A DNA stretch of 52,892 nt from Austwickia chelonae NBRC 105200 (GTDB taxonomy: Bacteria > Actinomycetota > Actinomycetes > Actinomycetales > Dermatophilaceae), in contig NZ_BAGZ01000020.1 of the NCBI RefSeq assembly GCF_000298175.1, forward strand, positions 1 through 52,892, read 5' to 3'. This document shows positions 1-8,090 of this stretch, piece by piece (the first letter of the stretch is position 1; each line of letters opens with the position of its first letter). The translations under genes and the position numbers were made by a program. The notes beneath the pieces are model-generated. The model was not told the DNA's origin. It was given only the letters and a program-made list of their open reading frames with translations, and did not search any database.

Positions 1-3000
1 GGAGTCTCGCTCTGGAACGGAGACCCACCGCGGAAGGTCGACTCGTCCCGGGACGGGGGGTCCGGTCGGAAGGGCCCGGTCTGGAAGGGCGAACCCGACC
101 GGAAAGGAGAGTCGCTCCGTGCCGGCTCGTCCGGTCGGAAGGGCCCGGTCTGGAGAGGTGACCCTGTCCGGAAAGGGGACCCGGTCTGGAAGGGCGGTTC
201 GTTCCGCGCCGCCGGCTCGTCGGGGAAGAGCGTTTCCTCGCGAGGCGGGGTCGACCGCTCGGTGCGCCCGGTGCCCTGATCGGTGTCGTCCTTCGGCGAC
301 GTCGGCGGTAGGACGACCTTGGGGTTCAGGATGGTCAGGTCGGGGTCGACCGGGCCGGGACGCAGGGAGGCCGGCTTCCGCTCGGTCGGTTTCGCCATCG
401 GTCCGGTTGCGGTCGAGGACGCGGACGGCGTCGATGCTGTCGACGGCGGTGCCGATCTGGGCTGCTCCGGTGCCGGCGGAGTCTTCTTCTCCGAGGGGCG
501 AGCCTTCTCCGAGGGGCGAGCTGCAGGTGGTGTGGCTGCCCGATCCTTCGAAGGTGCGACGGGTCCGGCCGCGGAGGCGGCGAGTTCGGCGGCCCGCGCC
601 GCAGCACGTTTTGCGGCTCGCGTGGGTTGCGGGGAGTCCTTGCCGGCCTGGGGGTCGGCGATCACCCGGAGAGGCGAGGTGTCCGGTTCGTCCTTCTTCT
701 CGGTCGTGCGGCTCTTCGACCGGACTTTTTCCGCAGGCTTCTCGGTCGCTGGCTTGTTCTTCGCCGGTGGTTGTTCGGCGGGTTCGTCTGCTGCCGTGAG
801 TTCTCGGCGGGGGGCCGACTTCGGGGGTTCGGTCTTCGGCGGTTCTGCCTTCGGGGGTTCGGTTTTCGGCGCTTCGGCCTTTTTCTCGGCCGGAGCAGGC
901 TCCTTCTGGGGCGGGAGCGGGACTTCTGTCGTCGGTTTCTTCGTGTCGGCCGCAGATTTCTCCGGAGCCGGCGTCGTTCTCGCGCCTGGCGCGGAGACCG
1001 ACGCGGGAGACGACGCGGAAGGTGACGCGGGAGACGACGCAGGGGTCGCCTGGGGCGTCGACGTGGGCCGTCCCGGGAGTTTCAACCGGCTGGGTGTGGT
1101 GATGTCTGCACCCAGCGGTGAGTCGTCGAGCAGAGGTTTCGCTGCGGCTTCGGCCGCACGGGCTGCGGCCCTGCTGGCGGCGCGGGTGGCGGCTCGGGTG
1201 GGCTGGATCTCCCACGGGCGGGGTTTCGGCTCGTCCGTAGGACGTTCGGCTGCTGAGCCGTCAGCGGCCGGGGATTTCTGCTGTTCGGTGGCGGGGGCCT
1301 TGGGCTCTTCCTTCTCGCCCCGTGCCGGTGTCTTCTCCTCCCAGTTCGCCGGACGGCCGTCGTTTTCGGGCGTGGCGTCGGCATTGCGGGGAGAGGGCGC
1401 TGCGTGCCGCGGCAATCTGGCTGGTGTGGCCTGTGGCGTCGCAGCCTTCAGGTCGGGCTGATCGGTCTGCGTCTCCGGCCGGGGGCTCTTCTGCGGCGGG
1501 TCGACGGCCTTCTGGGTGAGCGATTCGGGCCCGGTCTTCTCGTCGGTCTTCCCGACGGCTGGAGATGCGGTCGTCACTGTCGCCGGGGCGGGCCCGGCTG
1601 CTGGGGCGTCGGCTTTCGCTGAGGTCTCGGCTGCTTCGGACGGTTTTTTCTCCGGTGGTTCCGGCCGTGACTGCTGGGGCTCGGCTTTCTGTTCCGGTGA
1701 TGCCTTCTGTGCTGGAGAAGCCTTGTCCGGCTCGACTTTCCGTGCTTCTTCGGCGGGCTGTTCCGGTTCGCTTCTCGTGGACGTCGGGGCGTCCGGCTGA
1801 TCGTTCTTGGCCGGAGAGCCCTTCTCGGGGTCAGGAATTTCGACCTGGTCGCCGGGGAAATCGACCTTGTCGTTCCGGGGCGGGGCGGTCGCAGTCGTGA
1901 GAGGCGTATTTTCGCTCTTGTCCTGCGGCGTGGCCGGTCCGGCCGACCCTACGGCGGACTCAGTCGACTTTTCTTTTTCTGTGGGGACAACTGTCTTCGT
2001 CGCCGGTCCGGAGGCCGTCGAATCGGTGTTCTTCGTCGCCGGTTCGGAGGTCTTAGCGGTCGGCTCGGGGGTCTTCGCCTGCTGCTCGGCTGATGTCGCC
2101 GCAGGCTCCGCCGGTTTCACGTCCGGTTGCACCGCGGTTTTCGCGGTAGGTGTGGCCTTCGCAGGCTCCGCGATGGGTGCCGCTTTCGCTGTCGGCTTCG
2201 CTGCCGCTGCCGCCGCCGGCGGTTCGGACGTTTTGGTCGGCGTCTGCCCGGTGGCGCGGTCGACCACCGGTTTCACCGACGGACGGTCGCTCGTGGCCGG
2301 AGTTTCTTCCTTGCGCGGAGCTGTGTTCTTCGGCCGAGCTTCGGGGAGCGCTTCCTCGGTCTTCTTCGCATGAGCCGGGCGTCTGGCCGGGATCTTCAAC
2401 CGGCTGGGTGTGGTGATGTCCGGGCCGAGCGGGGAATCGTCCGCCAGCGATTTCGCCGCCATTTCGGCGGCATATGCGGCAGCCCGCGCTGCAGCCCGGG
2501 TACTGACCCGGGTGGGTTGGGTGTCTCCCGAGCGTGTCTCTCCCGTTGCCTCGGTGGTTGCCGGTGGGCGGGATTCCTGGCGTGCAGGTGTGGTCGCAGG
2601 CTCGGCGGCGCGGAGATTCTCCGCGGGCGGCTGTTTCGCGGAGGGGGCGTCCTCGGGCTTTCGGGGTGCCTCCGGCGGTGGCGGAGCGGAGATCTTCGAC
2701 CTGGTCGGCGCCCGGCGGACAGCCAGTTCTCTGGTGTCCAGGTCGCTGTCGGAGTCCTTCTGGGGGCCGGAGGGGGAGGGGCGACGGGCCGAGGCCGGCG
2801 CGAACCGGGGGTCGCCGAACCACGACGTCGAAGGCGCGGACATCGGGGGAATCGATGCACGTAGCGCGGATCGAGAGGTGGTCAGGGGTTTGTGATCCTG
2901 GTCCTGTCCCGCAGGCCCCGGCTCGGAGGATGCTTTTCGGGCTTCGGGCGCGGCGGCGGGTTTCTTCTCCTCCGGCGCAGGTCGACGTGGCGGAACCACG

Positions 3001-3917
3001 GTCCGGGGTTTGTCGGCGGGCGTCTTGCCCTCGGCGGGGGCGGGTGCTTCGTCCGGGGTGCTCTCCGGTCGGGCCTTGGGGGTCCGCGCGATCGGGATGG
3101 TGGACCCGGGTTCGTCCGGAGCCGGGCGGGGCGAGCCCACCGAGGACGGGGGCACCGGCGGCGCGATCAACGGTGACACCACCGGGATCGGGACACTGAT
3201 CGGTGTCGATTTCTGGTCGGGGGAGCTCGTCGGGAGCGGGATGCTGATCGATGCGGAGGTGATCACCGGGGCGACCACGGGGAGGGGGATGCTGGCAGGC
3301 AGGGTCGAGATGGAACCTGAGAGCGCTGCGGACATCGATATCGACGGCGGCCCGTCTACCGACGTGGCGTCCGTCGACGCATCGTCTGCCGGTTTCTGCG
3401 CCGTGGCGGTTTCCGTGGCGGGGGGTTCGTCCTTCTGCGGGATGGTGATCCTGATGGATCTTCCGGCGGCGCTGCCGTTCTGCTCCGGCACGATTTTCGT
3501 GTTCTCGGGGAAGAGCGGCCGTCCGTTCGGTGCGGCCGTCTTCTTGCCGTTCAGGGCGGGCAGGGCCGGGAGCACCCCGGACCGGTCGTCGGACTGTTCC
3601 GTCTGCTGAGCAGGTTCTTCGGGGCGGGACGTGCGGCTGGTCGCCGCAGCGTCGTCACGTTCCGGCGCGATCGGGGGGACGATCGACAGCGCGCCGGATC
3701 GGGGGCCTCCGTTCTGGCGTGAGCGTGGGCTGAGGGCTACGCGGAGCAAGGGCGCAGTGGGGTAGTCCTCTTGCGGGATGGCGAGGTTGCTCTTGTGGGC
3801 GTCCGAGGTGAAGGTGCGCCAACCAGGGGGTGCTGCCGAGCTGTGGCGTCCTCGGCGGCGGGGGAGGTCCGGGGTCGGGCTGGTGTCAGGACGGCCCGAT
3901 GGCATGTTGTCGGTCAA
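1..3917 (-). CDS. giant repetitive disordered Ala/Pro/Lys-rich protein (partial)
   Basis: One minus-strand frame stays open from 3917 to the left edge with no stop, giving 1305 codons, so the C-terminus is missing. I prefer the TTG at 3917: an AAAGGA ribosome site lies 6 nt upstream, an in-frame stop lies just before it at 3957-3959, and the ATG at 3905 is too far from the ribosome site. The product has no signal peptide or long hydrophobic stretch. It starts Arg/Pro/Ser-rich, passes Ile-Pro-Leu-Pro and Pro-Ile-Pro-Val stretches (about residues 190-280), then becomes a long Ala/Pro/Lys/Glu/Thr tract. Two near-identical 42-residue modules lie at residues 467-508 and 905-946, a partial third at about 1097, and Pro-Phe-Gln/Arg repeats close to the edge. 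The opposite-strand frames are compositional shadows. I do not recognise a family. A globular domain may lie beyond the window. Confidence 0.8.
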   Translation of the reverse strand, partial: MTDNMPSGRPDTSPTPDLPRRRGRHSSAAPPGWRTFTSDAHKSNLAIPQEDYPTAPLLRVALSPRSRQNGGPRSGALSIVPPIAPERDDAAATSRTSRPEEPAQQTEQSDDRSGVLPALPALNGKKTAAPNGRPLFPENTKIVPEQNGSAAGRSIRITIPQKDEPPATETATAQKPADDASTDATSVDGPPSISMSAALSGSISTLPASIPLPVVAPVITSASISIPLPTSSPDQKSTPISVPIPVVSPLIAPPVPPSSVGSPRPAPDEPGSTIPIARTPKARPESTPDEAPAPAEGKTPADKPRTVVPPRRPAPEEKKPAAAPEARKASSEPGPAGQDQDHKPLTTSRSALRASIPPMSAPSTSWFGDPRFAPASARRPSPSGPQKDSDSDLDTRELAVRRAPTRSKISAPPPPEAPRKPEDAPSAKQPPAENLRAAEPATTPARQESRPPATTEATGETRSGDTQPTRVSTRAAARAAAYAAEMAAKSLADDSPLGPDITTPSRLKIPARRPAHAKKTEEALPEARPKNTAPRKEETPATSDRPSVKPVVDRATGQTPTKTSEPPAAAAAAKPTAKAAPIAEPAKATPTAKTAVQPDVKPAEPAATSAEQQAKTPEPTAKTSEPATKNTDSTASGPATKTVVPTEKEKSTESAVGSAGPATPQDKSENTPLTTATAPPRNDKVDFPGDQVEIPDPEKGSPAKNDQPDAPTSTRSEPEQPAEEARKVEPDKASPAQKASPEQKAEPQQSRPEPPEKKPSEAAETSAKADAPAAGPAPATVTTASPAVGKTDEKTGPESLTQKAVDPPQKSPRPETQTDQPDLKAATPQATPARLPRHAAPSPRNADATPENDGRPANWEEKTPARGEKEEPKAPATEQQKSPAADGSAAERPTDEPKPRPWEIQPTRAATRAASRAAARAAEAAAKPLLDDSPLGADITTPSRLKLPGRPTSTPQATPASSPASPSASSPASVSAPGARTTPAPEKSAADTKKPTTEVPLPPQKEPAPAEKKAEAPKTEPPKAEPPKTEPPKSAPRRELTAADEPAEQPPAKNKPATEKPAEKVRSKSRTTEKKDEPDTSPLRVIADPQAGKDSPQPTRAAKRAAARAAELAASAAGPVAPSKDRAATPPAARPSEKARPSEKKTPPAPEQPRSAPPSTASTPSASSTATGPMAKPTERKPASLRPGPVDPDLTILNPKVVLPPTSPKDDTDQGTGRTERSTPPREETLFPDEPAARNEPPFQTGSPFRTGSPLQTGPFRPDEPARSDSPFRSGSPFQTGPFRPDPPSRDESTFRGGSPFQSET
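3..203 (-). repeat. short tandem Pro-Phe-Gln/Arg peptide repeats
   Basis: Read on the minus strand in the frame of the large protein, this stretch repeats SPFQTG, GPFRP and SPFRSG-type units separated by acidic or Arg/Ser linkers. The DNA shows the same periodicity (ggtctggaagggc and variants). The array continues to the window edge, so its full copy number is unknown. Confidence 0.7.
1080..1205 (-). repeat. 42-residue Ala-rich/SPLG-DITTPSRLK module, copy 2
   Basis: Second copy of the module, 396 residues after the end of copy 1. The differing positions are mostly in the Ala-rich half; the DDSPLG and DITTPSRLK segments are almost unchanged. A third, partial copy (QPTRAAKRAAARAAE and onward) starts at 629 but lacks the DITTPSRLK tail. 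Confidence 0.8.
2394..2519 (-). repeat. 42-residue Ala-rich/SPLG-DITTPSRLK module, copy 1
   Basis: In-frame coding repeat within the large disordered protein. It has an Arg/Ala helix-like half beginning QPTR, then an acidic hinge DDSPLG, then the tail DITTPSRLK. Copy 2 at 1080-1205 has the same 42 codons, with 34 of 42 residues identical by direct reading. Such conservation inside an otherwise drifting low-complexity chain suggests a functional binding element. Confidence 0.8.
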
Positions 3918-4788
3918 CGGCTGTCCTTTCGCTGGAAGAGGGGGCGGATGCCGGTGTCATGCACGGAGGTACCTGACCGGTAGGGAGGGTGACGGCACGG
4001 GGAGATGCCGTCGGCGCAGTGCGCATGCTAGGCCCCGGAGGAGGATGCACGCCATAGCTGAAGGTCCGGCTGTCGTCCGGGCGCATCGGTGGGTGGGGTG
4101 GGGCGTGGAACCCGGTTCCGGTTGGCGAGGTCGAGTCGGCAGCCGGTGCGAGTCAGGGGCGTACATCATCGTCCTGTTCGCGGATCCGGTGGCGGAGCCG
4201 TGTCGGTGCGCTTGCCCACGCGAAGGGCGGTGCCGGCGGACAGGCCGGTGGCTGCTTCGTCGTACTGGTAGGACAAGTAGGGCACTCCTCGACGAACCGG
4301 GGACGACCGTCGTCGGTGGCCGGTGCAGGGTGCGGTCGGCCGGACGGTCGTATCCCGTGGGGACGTCGTCATGTTACGTCCCTGAGCGTGCGACTTGAAC
4401 GCTCGTATACCTGTTCGGCGCAATTATCTTCAGCGGGAGCTGATGTTCTGAAAGAAGGCCTGGTCCTACGGCTGGGTGCTTTTTCTCCGGAGCGTCGAAG
4501 AAAGAGGGGGAGGGCTGCGCAGCCCATCTCGGCCTGGCGGAGATAGTTGACGCGTCCTTAGTCCGGTCGGTGGATATCTTTACCGGCCGGTCTGTCACGT
4601 GGCGGGGCGGGTGGCGGGGCGTTGACGGGATGCTCGGGGCCTTGTTCGGCTTGGTCCCGCAGATATGTCGCCGGGCGGCCGGTGATAGCGGATGGTGCTC
4701 GGATCCGGGCTGAAAAGTATCGACTGCGAATATAGGGGCCGCGGTGAGGTGGGTCTGTGCCAGAGAATTCGCCCCGAACGGTATATGA
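3918..4788. other. long stretch without a recognisable gene
   Basis: About 870 bases between the start of the giant disordered protein and the terminator of the exonuclease gene. Open frames here have no family-like sequence, no convincing ribosome site and no normal codon pattern. It presumably carries the promoter and leader of the large minus-strand gene. I could not fix a confident -35/-10 pair or an RNA gene. Confidence 0.4.
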
Positions 4789-4820
4789 CATCGCCTCGAC
4801 CGAATGTGGCCGAGGCGATG
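4789..4820 (-). terminator. hairpin downstream of exonuclease III gene
   Basis: Perfect 10-bp inverted repeat CATCGCCTCG / CGAGGCGATG with a 12-nt loop, 33 nt past the stop of the minus-strand xthA gene. There is no strong U tract, which is usual for actinobacterial hairpin terminators. Confidence 0.6.
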
Positions 4821-4852
4821 CTTCTGAGGTGGTGCTTCCGGGGGATCCGACG

Positions 4853-5806
4853 TCAGGGGGCCGTGGTCGGTCGTTCCTGTTGGGTCGGGAAGTCGTAGTC
4901 GACGACGACGGGGGCGTGATCGCTCATCCGTTCTTCCCGCGAAGGGTCGCGGTCGGTTCCGCCTTCGACGGCGGCAGCGGCCAGTGCCGCCGTGGCCAGC
5001 TGGTAGTCGATCCGCCATCCGGTGTCATTGGCGAAGGCCTTGCCCATCCACGACCACCACGAGTACGGGCCCTGGGCATCGGGGTGCAGCCGACGAATGA
5101 CGTCCACGAGGGTGCGGGGGCCGGTGATCTCGTCGAGCCAGGCTCGTTCTTCGGGGAGGAAACCTTCGGATTTCTGCTGGCGCTTCCAGTTGTTGATGTC
5201 CTGCGGGGTGTGGGCGATGTTGAGGTCGCCGACGAGGAGGAATTCCCGCCCTGTGGCGGCGGCAGTCTTGCGTGCTGCCGTCAGGTGTCGGGCGAAACCG
5301 GCGAGGAAGCTCATCTTCCGTTCGTACTTGGCTCCGCCGTCGGGGGCTTCGCGCATCCGCTTCGGGTCCTGCAGGTGCGCCGGCAGGCCGCCCTTGGGCA
5401 GGTAGAGGCAGGCGATGGTCAACGGCACATCGGCCAGATCGGCTTCGAGGTAGCGTCCTTCGTCGGCGAAGGCGTGCAGCTCCCGGGCGAGTTTCCCGCG
5501 CTCCTCGTGCTCGCTCATCTCGAGGTGACCGTCTCCTGGGGCGCGGACCAGCACTCCGGCACCCCAGGAGCGGATCGCTTCAGGTTTCGTCCTGGTGAGC
5601 AGGGCGACCCCGTTGCGCCCGGCGAGCTGACCGGAGTCGTAGGTCAGGTGGTAGTCGCCGAAGACTCCCTCGGGGAGGGACGCGACGGGACAACGCACCT
5701 CTTGCAGGGCAACCACATCGCAGCCGCGGGTGGCGAGCCAGTTCTCGAAGCCTCGACGCTGGGTGGCCCTGATGCCGTTGATATTGAAGGTAGCGATGCG
5801 CAACAC
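4853..5806 (-). CDS. xthA: exodeoxyribonuclease III / AP endonuclease (XthA family)
   Basis: 317 residues, close to the family's usual length of 260-320. The exonuclease-endonuclease-phosphatase fold is shown by FNINGIR near the N-terminus, the metal-binding Glu36 in ALQE, the GDLNIAHTPQDINNW segment with Asp194 and Asn196, GWRIDYQL near residues 263-270, and the catalytic SDHAPV at 295-300. It cleaves the DNA backbone 5' of abasic sites and removes 3' blocks in base-excision repair, with Mg2+ as cofactor, in the cytoplasm. The ATG start gives the family-typical beginning LRIATFNINGIR. The gene stands alone and ends at a clear hairpin. The AT-rich membrane gene lies 73 nt upstream in the same direction but is unlike it in composition. 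Confidence 0.95.
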   Translation of the reverse strand: MLRIATFNINGIRATQRRGFENWLATRGCDVVALQEVRCPVASLPEGVFGDYHLTYDSGQLAGRNGVALLTRTKPEAIRSWGAGVLVRAPGDGHLEMSEHEERGKLARELHAFADEGRYLEADLADVPLTIACLYLPKGGLPAHLQDPKRMREAPDGGAKYERKMSFLAGFARHLTAARKTAAATGREFLLVGDLNIAHTPQDINNWKRQQKSEGFLPEERAWLDEITGPRTLVDVIRRLHPDAQGPYSWWSWMGKAFANDTGWRIDYQLATAALAAAAVEGGTDRDPSREERMSDHAPVVVDYDFPTQQERPTTAP

Positions 5807-5879
5807 GTCGGCAGACTATCCGGCGAGGCCGACAGCAGGCTGAATCTTTGGATGCTGGCTGACCTTGACTTCTCACTGA

Positions 5880-7091
5880 TTACGTAAAGATCTTTCGCAG
5901 GCACTTTGTTGCTTCTGATATTTTTCTGCGGGTCAAGATGATTCCGGAGGGCTTGTCCAGTCCAAGCCGGAATTCAATCTTTCGAAGAATGAAAATGAGA
6001 TATCCGGGATCTCTCTTGGTCGTATGGTAGATCCCCAGGGTTGCACAGGACAGGAGGATGATGGGGATACTCAAGGGGGGAGATATGAGGGCAACCATGA
6101 GGGAGCTGATGACGGAAAATAATGCGGGAAGGAAAATTACGGGATGTGGCCATGTTGCACCGGATCGCCCATGGGATAAGTTCAATATATGATTCTCGGC
6201 CGTGCTCTCGATGAGGTTTATCTGACTGATAACGGTCAGGGCAGCGAGGGAGATGGTGATGCCGGCGATTTCGCCCAGTCGAGTTGTCGATCCACTTTGG
6301 CTGTAAATTGCCAGCGGGATTCCCAGGAGTGGCAGCGCATCCCAGATGATCACCCACTTGATGGGAAACGTTTTTTGCCAAGATATTTCGGTCAGTGGCT
6401 TTGTGGGAAGCTGTGGGGAATTTACTACCGATTTTCGGTAGGTGCGGAGCGCTGACCGAAGATTTTTCTCCCTGATCGATGCCTCGGTTTGGGCAATTTT
6501 CCGACTTTCAGCCGACTCGTCGGCAAGCCTGCTCAGCGTTGCGCACAGGAAGGCTGAAGCTACTGGAATGATGGTGTTGAGCGACCGTGGGTCCTCTGGT
6601 GAGGGTGAGATTTCAGTAAGAAGCCATGAAGCTATGCACCCAAAGAGAAGGGTGAATGAGACGGTTTTATCGATCATGATGGGGATGCTGGTGCCGACAT
6701 GTGGCATGGTGCGTGTTGTTTTGCGTGGCCTTGAGCCTGCTGAAACCGAGATAAAAATGGCGACCATGACTGCATCCAGGGCTAAGACTGTTGCGGCAGG
6801 CTGAAGGCCGTCTGCAGTCTTTTTTCCGAGAGATTCATGCCATGAGTTGATTGCGCCGGTGGTGTCACCTGCATGTTTGATGATGCTGATCATGAGTGTT
6901 GTTGCTATTGCTACTACCAACCCTCCTAATGACATCGCGAGGATTTGGTATCCGATCTTCTTCATCTCATTGCGGGTCTCCGTCAGTTGCTTGTCGCGGC
7001 CATATATCCGCACCGGGGGGAGGTCAGAAGTTTTGAAATAATTTTTCCTTTTTAGGAAGTTTAACTGGTTTATCCTTTTTGGGTTTTCCAT
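5880..7091 (-). CDS. AT-rich polytopic membrane protein, unknown function
   Basis: 403 residues with roughly seven or eight hydrophobic segments (about residues 46-71, 98-119, 141-160, 170-188, 241-260, 270-290 and a paired block at 315-355) and a basic, Lys-rich N-terminus. A central charged stretch (about 190-235) is probably a cytoplasmic loop. I recognise no family signature. The start ATG is the first after an in-frame TGA and lacks a good Shine-Dalgarno. Base composition and codon use (many AAA, ATT, TTA and AAT codons) are clearly lower in GC than every neighbour, which suggests recent acquisition. No integrase or transposase is visible beside it. Confidence 0.75.
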   Translation of the reverse strand: MENPKRINQLNFLKRKNYFKTSDLPPVRIYGRDKQLTETRNEMKKIGYQILAMSLGGLVVAIATTLMISIIKHAGDTTGAINSWHESLGKKTADGLQPAATVLALDAVMVAIFISVSAGSRPRKTTRTMPHVGTSIPIMIDKTVSFTLLFGCIASWLLTEISPSPEDPRSLNTIIPVASAFLCATLSRLADESAESRKIAQTEASIREKNLRSALRTYRKSVVNSPQLPTKPLTEISWQKTFPIKWVIIWDALPLLGIPLAIYSQSGSTTRLGEIAGITISLAALTVISQINLIESTAENHILNLSHGRSGATWPHPVIFLPALFSVISSLMVALISPPLSIPIILLSCATLGIYHTTKRDPGYLIFILRKIEFRLGLDKPSGIILTRRKISEATKCLRKIFT

Positions 7092-7284
7092 GGGTCATAT
7101 TTTGCCAGCGAGATCGCCCGCATCTCAGGGCCTCTGTTCCTGGATCAGGAGCGAAGCCTCCGACAGCTATGAAGATTCGGACGGAAGCGCCTGCAATACC
7201 TCAGCCGGCTCGTCGGCCGATCTGTCAAGAAATGGCGCCAATTTATTCAGGGAACATTCGGCGCACATGGTCAGGAGCCCGCTC

Positions 7285-8058
7285 TCAATCGGCCGGGCCG
7301 AAGATCCGTGCTTTCTCCGAGTCCTCGTCGACCGGTTTGCCCTCCAGTCGCTTGCGCAGGTCGGCGCGCCATTTCTCGGGAAGTGTCGCATTGCCGACGA
7401 GCTCGCGGGCTCCGGTCAGGTCCGTCGGGGTGTTCATCACCCGGGAGACCAATGCGACCGTCGGCTGACGGGCATCGCTGTCGACCAGTCGCACCTGGTC
7501 GCCTCTACGGATCGTCCCTGGGGTGAGCACTCGTAGGTACCAACCGCTCCACCCGGTGTCCTGGACATGTCGCACCAGATCGGGTGCCTCCCACCGTCGG
7601 GCGAGTTTGAAACAGGGCCTGCGGGGTTGGGTGACCTGGAGGGTTGCCGAACCGACCTGCCAGATGTCTGCGAGTCGGACGCTGTTCTCGTCGACGAGAG
7701 GGAGACCACCGGTGTCGACGCCCGGGCCGGTCGACCCGCGGGGCCAGTCGCTCCCCGGCGGCGGGGCGAGGGTCAGGTTCTCGAAGAAGGCGCCGCGGGG
7801 CAGGTCCAACCCGTACCGGTCCGCCCACGATCGGTAATGATGACCGGCGTAGGCGAGGACGGCTTTGTCCGGTCCTCCGTGATGTCGCAGATCGGCCTGT
7901 TCGTCGCCGTCCGGGCCGGTCGGTCCGATCTCGACCGGGCCGGGTGCCTCGTCCTTCACCGCACCGCTGGCGATATCGCGTCCGGCCCACCGGTGCACGC
8001 GGACCCGTCCGATCCTGATGCTGTCCACAAGGGCGACGACCGTCGGTGGAGAAGCCAT
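7285..8058 (-). CDS. MOSC-domain protein, YiiM-like
   Basis: 257 residues from the ATG at 8058; the frame extends further upstream, but that part reads as non-coding. The sequence carries the N-terminal HHGGPDKAV motif and the QPRRPCFKLARRW motif typical of YiiM-type MOSC proteins, with the conserved Cys thought to bind the molybdenum cofactor sulfur. YiiM proteins detoxify N-hydroxylated bases such as 6-hydroxylaminopurine, so this is probably a molybdenum-dependent reductase or cofactor-sulfur handling protein. It is divergent from the DUF389 gene, with about 32 nt between the starts. Family assignment is firm; the substrate is inferred. Confidence 0.88.
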   Translation of the reverse strand: MASPPTVVALVDSIRIGRVRVHRWAGRDIASGAVKDEAPGPVEIGPTGPDGDEQADLRHHGGPDKAVLAYAGHHYRSWADRYGLDLPRGAFFENLTLAPPPGSDWPRGSTGPGVDTGGLPLVDENSVRLADIWQVGSATLQVTQPRRPCFKLARRWEAPDLVRHVQDTGWSGWYLRVLTPGTIRRGDQVRLVDSDARQPTVALVSRVMNTPTDLTGARELVGNATLPEKWRADLRKRLEGKPVDEDSEKARIFGPAD

Positions 8059-8090
8059 ATCCGCATCGTTCCACACGCGATGATGGCGGC

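Noticed and set aside
1-240. Repeating ggaagggcccggtctgg-type DNA as a possible CRISPR or tandem non-coding array
   Set aside because: Units are short, unequal and keep the reading frame of the large protein; there are no spacers of constant length.
119-2895. Several long plus-strand frames (for example 283-1461, 1807-2373) and alternative minus frames over the first 3 kb
   Set aside because: They translate to Gly/Arg/Ser-rich strings without family features and are shadows of the continuous minus-strand frame, which alone gives a coherent repetitive protein with a ribosome site.
7092-7284. Possible small gene or promoter between the AT-rich membrane protein and the MOSC gene
   Set aside because: A TTGACA box is present on the minus strand, but no -10 box at 16-18 nt, and the short frames look non-coding.
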